A stretch of DNA of 64,000 nt from Mesorhizobium sp. B2-3-12 (GTDB lineage: Bacteria; Pseudomonadota; Alphaproteobacteria; Rhizobiales; Rhizobiaceae), in contig NZ_VFVR01000001.1 of NCBI RefSeq assembly GCF_006442205.1, positions 496,001 to 560,000 on the forward strand. Reading direction: 5' to 3'. Every line of letters begins with the position of its first letter. Position 1 is the stretch's first letter. This document shows, piece by piece, positions 57,033 to 64,000 of the stretch. Below the pieces are notes generated by a model. It was not told the origin of the DNA, did no database searches, and worked only from the letters and a program-made list of their open reading frames with translations. The translations under genes and the position numbers were made by a program.

Positions 57033-60000
57033 CTACGCCGCGGCAAGCAGGCTGGCATTGCCGCCCGCCGCAGTGGTGTCGACGCAGACGGCCCGCTCAT
57101 GCGCATAAGCAGCCGGATAAAGCACTTCGCTGACCAGCGGCACGATCGGGCCCGAACGCTCGGCGATCACCTTGCGCACGATACGCGCCGCCTCGGGCGT
57201 GCCAGAGAAGGCAACGACGTCGACACGCAGCGAGCGCGCCTCGACGGGATCGGGGCGGCCGTCGATGGCCGCCAGCGGCAGGCCTTTGCCGGTCAACGCG
57301 GAGAGCGCCGCCGGGGCGCCTGGCGCGACGGCCAGCACCGCATTGCCGGCGGCAAGTGCCTGAATGGTCTGCGCCAGCAGCGTGTCGCCGTCCGGACCCA
57401 GGCACAGCACCCGGCCGCGCGGCGATAGCGACAGCGTGTTGGCCTCGCCGGTCGGCCCGGGCAAATCGACCTGGCCGAAATCGATGCTAGCCGCCGCACC
57501 GATCGCCGCCGCGCCCTTGCCGCGCAGATGCTTCCTCAGGATGGCGATCCGGTCCGGCCGCGTCGACCAGCCGCCGAGCGTCGGATCGGGCAGGTTGTCG
57601 GCAAGTTCGGTCGCCGTCACCTTGTGGCCCTCGCCGACTTCCGTGCCGGCTTCCGGTCCCTTGCGGAAACGCCTGAGATAGTGCGGCCCGCCGGCCTTCG
57701 GTCCGGTGCCCGAAAGCCCTTCGCCGCCAAAGGGCTGCGAGCCGACGACGGCGCCGATCTGGTTGCGGTTGACGTAGATGTTGCCGGCATGAATGCCGTC
57801 GACGAAATGCTGGACGCGACCCTCGATGCGGGTGTGCAGGCCGAAGGTCAGGCCATAACCCTTGCGGTTGATGGCGGCGATGACGCTGTCGATCTGGTCG
57901 GCGTCGAAACTGGCGACATGCAGCACCGGCCCGAACACTTCGCGCTCCATCTCCTCGATGCCCTTGACCCGGAAGACATGCGGCGCAACGAAGCGCCCGT
58001 CTTTCGGGGCTTCGAGCTTGGCGAGCAGCCGGCCCTGCAGGCCCATCTTCGTGCAGTAGTCGCGGATGGAGCTTTGCGCCTCGTCGTCGATGACCGGGCC
58101 GACATCGGTCGAGATCAGCCAGGGATCGCCGATGTTGAGCGCTTCCATGGCGCCCTTCAGCATCTCCAGCATCTTCTTCTCGACGTCCTTTTGCACATAG
58201 AGCACGCGCAGCGCCGAACAGCGCTGGCCGGCACTCTGGAAGGACGAGGCCAGGATATCGCGCACCGCCTGTTCGGGCAGCGCGGTGGAATCGACGATCA
58301 TGGCGTTGAGACCACCGGTCTCGGCGATCAGCATGGCATCAGGCGCCGCCGTCTCGGCCAGCTGTTTTTCGATCAGCTTGGCGACCTCGGTCGACCCGGT
58401 GAAGCAGACGCCGGCGATGCGCGGATCCGCCGTCAGCGGAGCGCCGACAGAGGGACCGTCACCCGGCAGAAGCTGGATGATATCTTCCGGCACGCCGGCC
58501 TCGCGCAGCATCTCGACGGCGCGGAAGGCGATCAGCGGTGTCTGCTCGGCGGGCTTGGCGATCACCGAATTGCCGGTGACGAGTGCTGCCGCGATTTGGC
58601 CGGTGAAGATGGCGAGCGGGAAATTCCATGGCGAGATGCACACGATGGCGCCCCGCGCCTGCGTGCCGGCCTCGGCATTCGCCGCTTCCGCCGCGTAGTA
58701 GCGCAGGAAGTCGACGGCCTCGCGCACCTCGGCCACGCCGTCGGCAAGCGACTTGCCGGCCTCGCGGGTGGCGAGCGCGAAGAACTCGACCGCGTTGGCC
58801 TCGTAAAGGTCGGCCGCGCGGTTGAGGATCGCGGCACGCTCGGCAACCGGCCGTTTTGCCCAGGCCGGCTGCGCCTCGACAGCGATGCGCACGGCGGTCG
58901 CGACCTGCTTGGCGGCGGCCTCATGAACCGTGCCGACGACCTCGGAAGGCTTTGCCGGATTGACGATCGGGCGTTGCTTGCCATAGCCGGCGGCGCGCGT
59001 GATCGGCTTGGCGTGCCAGCGATCCAGCCCGGCAAAAGCCGCTTTGGCCTTGTCGATTGCAGCCAGCGTCACCGTGTCGGTAATGTCGAATCCTTTCGAG
59101 TTGCGGCGCCCGATCCCAAAGATCTGGGATGGCCGGGCAATCGCCGGATTGGCGGCGGGACCCTGGCTCTCGATCGTCTCCAGCGGATCGCGCGCGATAT
59201 CTTCCGGCTCGACTTCCTCATCGGTCAGCTGATGCACGAAAGAGGAGTTGGCGCCATTTTCCAGCAGCCGGCGGACCAGATAGGCAAGCAGGTCCGAATG
59301 CGCGCCGACTGGCGCATAGATGCGGCAGCGCGTGCCCTCCGACCGGCGCACGGTTTCGTGCAAGGCCTCGCCCATGCCATGCAGGCGCTGGAACTCGAAG
59401 GTGTCGCGGTTGTCGGCCATGGACAGGATGGCGGCGACGGTGTGGGCATTGTGGGTCGCGAACTGCGGATAGATGCGGTCGGTCATGCCAAGCAGTTTCT
59501 TCGCGCATGCCATGTAGGAAACGTCGGTGTTGGCCTTGCGCGTGAAGACGGGATAACCAGTGAGCCCAAGCGTCTGCGCCCGCTTGATCTCGGTGTCCCA
59601 ATACGCGCCTTTCACCAGCCGCACCATGATGTTGCGGTTGTACTTTTTCGCCAGCGCATAGAGCCAGTCGATGGTGAAGGCCGCGCGCGGCCCATAGGCC
59701 TGCACAACGACGCCAAAACCGTTCCAGCCAGAAAGTTCCGGTTCGGCAAGCACCCGCTCGATCACATCGAGCGACAGATCGAGGCGATCCGCCTCCTCGG
59801 CATCGATGTTGAGTCCCATCCGCGAATGCCTAGCCGCGAGCGCCAGCGACAGCAGCCGCTCGGCCATCACGGGCAGCATTTCTTCCTTCTGCGCCACCTC
59901 GTAGCGCGGATGCAACGCCGAGAGCTTGACCGAGATGCCGTGGTTGTGGCGGATATCGGGGCCGTTGGAGCCGGCATCGAGCGAGGAAATGGCGTCGGCA

Positions 60001-60641
60001 TAGGCCTTGTGATAACGCAGCGCATCCGCCTCGGTGCGGGCGGCCTCGCCCAGCATGTCGAAGGAATAGAGATAACCCTTCTGCGTCATCGACCGGCCGC
60101 GCTTGACGGCTTCCGCGATGGTGCGGCCGAGCACGAACTGCTCGCCCATCTCGCGCATGGCGGCGGCCACCGCCTTGCGGATGACCGGCTCTCCCAGACG
60201 GCGCACCATCGAGCGCAGCGTGCCTTCGATGCCGCCCTCGCCTTCATCTAGCACGCGGCCGGTCAGCATCAGCGCCCAGGTCGAGGCGTTGACGAAGATC
60301 GAGCTCGAACCGCCGGAATGCGCCGACCAGTCGTGCGGCGCGATTTTGTCTGCGATAAGATCATCCATCGTCTCGGTGTCGGGCACGCGCAGCAGCGCCT
60401 CGGCCAGGCACATCAGCGCCACGCCTTCCTTGGTGGAGAGCCCGTAGGCCGAAAGAAAAACTTCCATCAGCCGGGGATCGGTGGAGCCCCGCACCGCCCG
60501 CACCAAATCGGCCGCGCGGGTCGAGATCGCCTTGCGGTCTGCGGCCGACAGGCCTGTCGCCGTGGCCAACCGTCTGACAGCCTCGTCTTCGTCGGGCAAA
60601 TAATTGGCGCGGATCTGCTGGCGGATGGCGTCGAGCGGCAT
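57033..60641 (-). CDS. putA: Bifunctional proline dehydrogenase/P5C dehydrogenase PutA
   Basis: The 1202-residue enzyme turns proline into glutamate. The proline dehydrogenase half (GVSVKLSALHP-type HNHGISVKLSALHPRYE; MVRLVKGAYWDTEIKRAQ) is followed by the P5C dehydrogenase half with catalytic Glu (LIAETGGLNAMIVD) and Cys (SAGQRCSALRVLYV), then a C-terminal extension. There is no ribbon-helix-helix DNA-binding domain at the N-terminus, so it is not itself a repressor; the divergent Lrp-type gene fills this role. Start MPLDAIRQQIRANYL at 60641 follows CAGGACCGCC. Confidence 0.96.
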   Translation of the reverse strand: MPLDAIRQQIRANYLPDEDEAVRRLATATGLSAADRKAISTRAADLVRAVRGSTDPRLMEVFLSAYGLSTKEGVALMCLAEALLRVPDTETMDDLIADKIAPHDWSAHSGGSSSIFVNASTWALMLTGRVLDEGEGGIEGTLRSMVRRLGEPVIRKAVAAAMREMGEQFVLGRTIAEAVKRGRSMTQKGYLYSFDMLGEAARTEADALRYHKAYADAISSLDAGSNGPDIRHNHGISVKLSALHPRYEVAQKEEMLPVMAERLLSLALAARHSRMGLNIDAEEADRLDLSLDVIERVLAEPELSGWNGFGVVVQAYGPRAAFTIDWLYALAKKYNRNIMVRLVKGAYWDTEIKRAQTLGLTGYPVFTRKANTDVSYMACAKKLLGMTDRIYPQFATHNAHTVAAILSMADNRDTFEFQRLHGMGEALHETVRRSEGTRCRIYAPVGAHSDLLAYLVRRLLENGANSSFVHQLTDEEVEPEDIARDPLETIESQGPAANPAIARPSQIFGIGRRNSKGFDITDTVTLAAIDKAKAAFAGLDRWHAKPITRAAGYGKQRPIVNPAKPSEVVGTVHEAAAKQVATAVRIAVEAQPAWAKRPVAERAAILNRAADLYEANAVEFFALATREAGKSLADGVAEVREAVDFLRYYAAEAANAEAGTQARGAIVCISPWNFPLAIFTGQIAAALVTGNSVIAKPAEQTPLIAFRAVEMLREAGVPEDIIQLLPGDGPSVGAPLTADPRIAGVCFTGSTEVAKLIEKQLAETAAPDAMLIAETGGLNAMIVDSTALPEQAVRDILASSFQSAGQRCSALRVLYVQKDVEKKMLEMLKGAMEALNIGDPWLISTDVGPVIDDEAQSSIRDYCTKMGLQGRLLAKLEAPKDGRFVAPHVFRVKGIEEMEREVFGPVLHVASFDADQIDSVIAAINRKGYGLTFGLHTRIEGRVQHFVDGIHAGNIYVNRNQIGAVVGSQPFGGEGLSGTGPKAGGPHYLRRFRKGPEAGTEVGEGHKVTATELADNLPDPTLGGWSTRPDRIAILRKHLRGKGAAAIGAAASIDFGQVDLPGPTGEANTLSLSPRGRVLCLGPDGDTLLAQTIQALAAGNAVLAVAPGAPAALSALTGKGLPLAAIDGRPDPVEARSLRVDVVAFSGTPEAARIVRKVIAERSGPIVPLVSEVLYPAAYAHERAVCVDTTAAGGNASLLAAA

Positions 60642-60804
60642 GGCGGTCCTGTGAAGCAAGCATCAGGGAGCGGACCGGCGGTCACCGGACCGAATGGCGC
60701 AAGCTAGCACAAGTGCTGGATTTCAGGCGGTCCGAAAAAATCGACATGGAAGTTCAATCGGTCTATCATATGGCCAGAAATCACGGATTTAGGCTACGTT
60801 TTCG

Positions 60805-61257
60805 ATGATAGAAGACCAATTGGACCGCATCGACAGGAACATCCTGTCAGCGCTGGCCGGCAATGGCCGGCTTTCCATGTCGGAGCTCGCGGCAAAGGTC
60901 GGTCTGTCCAAGACGCCGGTGCAGGCGCGCGTGAAGCGGCTGGAAAAGGACGGCTACATCAGAGGCTATCAGGCGATCATCGACCGCGAGCGCATGGGTG
61001 AAGGCCATGTCGCCTTCGTCCAGGTGAAATTGTCTGACACCCGATCCGCCGCGCTCGATGCTTTCAACCGGTCCGTCCAGGCCGTGCCGGAGATCGAGCA
61101 GTGCCACATGATGGCGTCGAGCTTCGATTATCTCCTGAAGGTCCGCACCCGGGACATCGCCGCCTACCGCCGCGTGCTCGGCGAGCGCATCTCGGCCTTG
61201 CCGCATGTCGCCCAGACCTCGACCTTCGTGGCGATGGAGACGGTGAAGGACAGATAG
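60805..61257 (+). CDS. putR: Lrp/AsnC-type regulator PutR
   Basis: The 150-residue protein has an N-terminal winged helix (LDRIDRNILSALAGNGRLSMSELAAKVGLSKTPVQARVKRLEKDGYIRGY) and a C-terminal RAM effector domain (VAFVQVKLSDTRSAALDAFNRSVQAVPEIEQCHMMASSFDYLLKVR). Divergent PutR proteins activate putA in response to proline. The 163-bp spacer would hold its binding sites. Confidence 0.92.
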   Translation: MIEDQLDRIDRNILSALAGNGRLSMSELAAKVGLSKTPVQARVKRLEKDGYIRGYQAIIDRERMGEGHVAFVQVKLSDTRSAALDAFNRSVQAVPEIEQCHMMASSFDYLLKVRTRDIAAYRRVLGERISALPHVAQTSTFVAMETVKDR

Positions 61258-61261
61258 GGGT

Positions 61262-61576
61262 TCAGTGGCCAGTACGTGACTTTGGCTTCCCGGGCTCAAA
61301 GCGGATGCGAAGCTTCGAGCCCGTCGCCTTGGCAAAACGCTGCAGGGTCCGAGTGGAAGGCATGTTTCGACCGCTCTCCAAGCGAGCAATCACCGCCTGC
61401 GTGGTGCCCATGGCGACAGCGACCTCTTCCTGCGTCATATCCGCTTCGCCACGGGCCTTGATCAAAGCTTCGGCGATCGCGAACTCCTCGTCCAGCGCCT
61501 CATATTCGGCAACGAACTCCGGGTCCTTGAACCACTCCTTTGCGGCGTCCTCAACGAGAATTGTTTTCCGGCTCAT
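61262..61576 (-). CDS. HigA-like antitoxin (XRE helix-turn-helix)
   Basis: The 104-residue protein has an N-terminal helical region and an XRE domain (DMTQEEVAVAMGTTQAVIARLESGRNMPSTRTLQRFAKATGSKL, residues 47-90). It overlaps the upstream toxin gene by four bases (ATGA), the toxin-first order of higBA systems. It would neutralise the toxin and repress the operon. Confidence 0.85.
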   Translation of the reverse strand: MSRKTILVEDAAKEWFKDPEFVAEYEALDEEFAIAEALIKARGEADMTQEEVAVAMGTTQAVIARLESGRNMPSTRTLQRFAKATGSKLRIRFEPGKPKSRTGH

Positions 61577-61896
61577 AGAACCTCCTTTGCTCGCTTGAGG
61601 GCCAGCTCGACCTCGCTTCGAGGCGTCTTCTGGGTCTTTTTAGCGAATACTCGCACCACAACCACTCGACGTTCGGCAGCAGTTACATAAATAGCACGGG
61701 CGATACCATCACGACCCTTCATGCGCATCTCCGAAAGCCTGCCTTCCAGATGCTTTACATAGGGCTCGTGGACCTTTTGCAGCCCATGCTCTTCGACCAA
61801 ACGCGATATTCGAAGGAAGCTGGCCAGGATATCTTTCGGCTGAGCTTCGAGCTCCTGCCTCACCTCAACATTGAGAAACGCAACGGTCCAGCTCAT
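61573..61896 (-). CDS. HigB-like toxin (Gp49/RelE superfamily)
   Basis: The 107-residue protein starts MSWTVAFLNVEVRQELEAQPKDILASFLRISRLVEEHGL and contains VKHLEGRLSEMRMKGRDGIARAIYVTAAERRVVVVRVFAKKTQKTPRSEVELALKRA, the Gp49-like RelE/HigB fold with its basic RNase face. HigB toxins cleave mRNA on the ribosome. The promoter would be in the AT-rich 57-bp spacer upstream. Confidence 0.87.
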   Translation of the reverse strand: MSWTVAFLNVEVRQELEAQPKDILASFLRISRLVEEHGLQKVHEPYVKHLEGRLSEMRMKGRDGIARAIYVTAAERRVVVVRVFAKKTQKTPRSEVELALKRAKEVL

Positions 61897-61953
61897 CGCA
61901 CGAAATATACCTTTTTTGCAATATTATTTCAACACCGACTTGCCCGCTGCCTC

Positions 61954-63153
61954 TCACTCCGCCAGCGTCTTTAAAAACGCTACCAGTTCCGCACGCTCGC
62001 GGTCAGAGAGTTCCAGCGGATGAACCTCGGAGGTGCCTTCGACGCTTGGTGCAGCCTTGGCATAGTGAGCCACCACTTCGTCGAGCGATGAAAACTGCCC
62101 GGCATGCATGTAAGGCGGCCGTGTCGCAGCCCCACGCAGCGATGGTGTCTTGTAGGCACGCACCAGTTCCGGCGCATCCTTGACCATGAAGCGCAGCTCG
62201 CCGCAGGCACTGGCGTCGCCGTCGCGATAGGCGCCGAAGCAGTTGAACGGATCGGCCTCGACCTGGGCCACCGCATCGACGCGCCCGCGATCCGGCGGCA
62301 GGTTCGCGACAGGCGGCACACCGGTGTTGTGAAAGCCATTGTCGGTGAAGCGCGGGCCGTTATGGCAGGTCACGCAATTGGCCTTGCCGATGAACAGCTT
62401 CAGCCCGAGGATTTCCTCCCGGGAAAAGATGGCATCGCCTTTCGGCTCGGCGCCCGTGGAAAGGTTCAGCGCGAAACGGTCGAAGCGCGTCGGCGCCGGC
62501 TCGATCGAGCGTTCGAAAGCGGCGATCGCTTTGCCGATATTGGCATAGACGCGGTTGATGGCGTCCCGCTGCGTATCGCTCATCGCGTTCCAGGCAGCCT
62601 TTTCGGCTTCGCTTCCGAGCGGGCTGGCATTCGGCGGAATGCCGGAAAAATCAGGCAATGGCCCAAAGATGCGCTCGTAGCGTTCGCCGAAACGCGCCTT
62701 CATGTAATGCGCGTAGGCGGTGCGGTTTCCCGCCTGTTCCAGCGGATTTTCGAGCGGTGTCAGCGCCTGCGCCCACAGGCTGTCGCGGCGGCCATCCCAG
62801 AAGAACCAGGGGTCGCGCGCCACACCGGCCAGCGGCATGGTGCGCCGGTTGGTGCGGCCGACGCCCACCGCCTGCGGCAGGTCGTCCTGGAACTGGCGGT
62901 CGATCTTGTGGCAGGTCGAGCAGGACACCGTGCCGTCGTGGCTCATCCCGACATCGAAGAACAGCGTCGAGCCGAGTGCCGCGGCGGCCGGCATATCGGC
63001 GAACCGGTTGGTGGTGTCGGGCTTCAGCGCCGGTAGCGTGTTCAGCGCGAGCGAAGCGATCGTCTGCTTCTCCGCATCGGAAAAATCCGGCTTGCCGCAA
63101 CCAGCAAGAATGGCGGCCATGGCCAGCGCCAGAGAGCAGAAAAGGCGCCTCAT
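61954..63153 (-). CDS. Di-haem cytochrome c peroxidase family lipoprotein
   Basis: The 399-residue protein has a lipoprotein signal peptide (lipobox LAGC, Cys 19) and two CxxCH haem sites: C78-C81-H82 and C260-C263-H264. It belongs to the CcpA/MauG family; FDVGMSHDGTVSCSTCHKIDRQFQD and PLAGVARDPWFFWDGRRDSL fit the peroxidase group. It would act in the periplasm, reducing peroxide or oxidising a protein partner. A FixH-like gene lies upstream on the same strand, 7 bp away. Confidence 0.9.
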   Translation of the reverse strand: MRRLFCSLALAMAAILAGCGKPDFSDAEKQTIASLALNTLPALKPDTTNRFADMPAAAALGSTLFFDVGMSHDGTVSCSTCHKIDRQFQDDLPQAVGVGRTNRRTMPLAGVARDPWFFWDGRRDSLWAQALTPLENPLEQAGNRTAYAHYMKARFGERYERIFGPLPDFSGIPPNASPLGSEAEKAAWNAMSDTQRDAINRVYANIGKAIAAFERSIEPAPTRFDRFALNLSTGAEPKGDAIFSREEILGLKLFIGKANCVTCHNGPRFTDNGFHNTGVPPVANLPPDRGRVDAVAQVEADPFNCFGAYRDGDASACGELRFMVKDAPELVRAYKTPSLRGAATRPPYMHAGQFSSLDEVVAHYAKAAPSVEGTSEVHPLELSDRERAELVAFLKTLAE

Positions 63154-63160
63154 CGACCGC

Positions 63161-63610
63161 TCACAGCACCACGTTGAACAGCACCGTATCGGAGCCCGCG
63201 CCGGACGATATGGCGAAACGCAGCTGCCACCATCCGCTCATGGTGAATTTCAGCCCCTCGATGCGGTAACGGCCCTCGCCGAGATAATCGGTGACCTGCG
63301 GGCTGGTCGGCAGACCGTGATTGTGTAGCGGCATGCCGCCGGAGATGGCGATCGCGGCGCGCTCCACCGAAGCCCCGGTCTTGGTTTTCAGCGTCAGCAG
63401 CCAGGCTTCCAGTTCGCCCTGCCGCACGACACCGCGTTCCGGCACCAAGCTCGCCACGTAGAGTCCATTGTCTGTTTTCTTCGTCCGCGAGACATCCGGT
63501 CCGAGCGGTTGCCCCGACTGCGGCGCGGTCAGGTAGACGGCCGCGAGTACGCCGGCCAGCAAAGCAGCCAGACCAAGACCTGCCAGGAGATAACGCCATA
63601 ACGATGCCAA
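63161..63610 (-). CDS. FixH/YtkA-like membrane-anchored protein
   Basis: The 149-residue protein has one N-terminal membrane helix (YLLAGLGLAALLAGVLAAVYL) and a periplasmic beta-sandwich (NGLYVASLVPERGVVRQGELEAWLLTLKTKTGA; GGMPLHNHGLPTSPQVTDYLGEGRYRIEGLKFTMSGWWQLRFAI). The HNHGLPTSP loop is the copper-site-like region of YtkA proteins. TTG at 63610 follows AGAGGAACCGG and is preferred; a frame of 33 more codons lies upstream. It probably works with the di-haem peroxidase next to it. Confidence 0.75.
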   Translation of the reverse strand: MASLWRYLLAGLGLAALLAGVLAAVYLTAPQSGQPLGPDVSRTKKTDNGLYVASLVPERGVVRQGELEAWLLTLKTKTGASVERAAIAISGGMPLHNHGLPTSPQVTDYLGEGRYRIEGLKFTMSGWWQLRFAISSGAGSDTVLFNVVL

Positions 63611-63761
63611 ACCGGTTCCTCTTCTGCGGACAACGCTCAGCCGAGCGGATCGCATCCCGCCAGCCTGTGGGAAAACGCTGTGGCGCAAAAATGCCTGCTT
63701 GCCAAGCATGGCGCTGCGTCCGGCAAAAAGCTACAGCACCGAAATCACTGGAGGATCGCAG

Positions 63762-64000
63762 ATGGTGGGAAACGGCATTGCGTCGATCGGCGAGTGCATG
63801 CTCGAACTGTCCGGCCAGACCGGGCCGAACTGGCGCATGGGGTTTGCCGGCGACACGTTCAACACGCTGTGGGCGCTGCATGCGCTGAGCGGCGACCGGC
63901 CCGCAACCTATGTCTCGGCGTTCGGCGACGATCCTTTCTCGCAAGGCCAGATCGCTTTCTTCGCCGAAAACGGCATCCGCATCGGCACCAGCCCGGTCAT
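63762..64000 (+). CDS. kdgK: PfkB-family sugar kinase, KdgK-like (partial)
   Basis: The window ends 239 bp into this gene. The visible part reads MVGNGIASIGECMLELSGQT, then MGFAGDTFNTLWALHALSGD and VSAFGDDPFSQG, as in 2-keto-3-deoxygluconate kinase of the PfkB family, which phosphorylates KDG for the Entner-Doudoroff pathway. GGAGGATCGCAG precedes ATG 63762. Divergent from the FixH-like gene. Confidence 0.78.
   Translation, partial: MVGNGIASIGECMLELSGQTGPNWRMGFAGDTFNTLWALHALSGDRPATYVSAFGDDPFSQGQIAFFAENGIRIGTSPV

Noticed and set aside
57528-60251. 907-codon plus-strand frame opposite putA
   Set aside because: Antisense shadow of a clearly real PutA; composition is not protein-like.

Overview
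The window looks like part of the chromosome of a Mesorhizobium-like member of the Rhizobiales (Alphaproteobacteria). Support: GC-rich DNA with typical alphaproteobacterial codon use; the gene order dgt-argS-SPOR protein-nagZ; exoR, popZ, a RirA with cysteines at 91, 99 and 105, and a complete hmuPSTUV haem operon. I see no transposase, phage module or CRISPR array. The species call is inference.

Layout. 1-7.1 kb (minus): dgt, argS, a large SPOR-domain membrane protein, a strong terminator, then the start of nagZ. 7.1-9.1 kb (plus): erpA, a VOC protein, xthA and a small secreted protein. 9.2-11.7 kb (minus): ilvD overlapping exoR. 12-15 kb (minus): two tandem FadL-type outer-membrane transporter paralogues whose upstream regions match block for block. 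15.2-22.3 kb: valS, popZ, tolC and pcm on minus, with a VOC fusion on plus. 22.3-25.5 kb: tRNA-Cys, tRNA-Asn, a molybdo-flavoenzyme remnant, a DUF427 gene, and an Hsp20 operon preceded by a ROSE-type RNA thermometer and an RpoH-like promoter. 25.6-28.5 kb: cupin protein, cutC, GNAT, acyltransferase. 28.8-32.7 kb (minus): coxS-coxL-coxM, form II CO-dehydrogenase-like, with a long palindrome in each spacer. 33-36.2 kb: FIST sensor, hybrid histidine kinase and LuxR-type regulator, resembling NosP/NahK. 36.4-45.3 kb: fumarylpyruvate-hydrolase-like/MaiA pair, zinc ADH, EamA exporter/MocR divergon, LysR/MFS divergon, and a FloR/CmlA-type phenicol exporter behind a nine-codon leader peptide. 45.3-47.9 kb: MaoC hydratase, phasin, DUF445. 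48.2-57.0 kb: iron/haem region (rirA; hmuPSTUV; broken haem receptor; secreted protein; tonB; hmuQ). 57.0-64 kb: putA/putR, a HigBA-like pair, a di-haem peroxidase with a FixH-like protein, and the start of a KdgK-like kinase.

How the genes work together. The haem region is one system: an outer-membrane receptor powered by TonB, periplasmic HmuT, permease HmuU with ATPase HmuV, intracellular handling by HmuS and HmuQ, and control by HmuP and RirA. The receptor reading frame is broken immediately after its NPNL motif, so this locus probably does not make a working receptor. MaoC and phasin fit polyhydroxyalkanoate metabolism. PutR sits divergent from putA as expected for a proline-responsive activator.

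Start codons were chosen from ribosome-binding sites and family length. Several genes appear to use TTG or GTG. Family assignments come from motif recognition; no database search was run.
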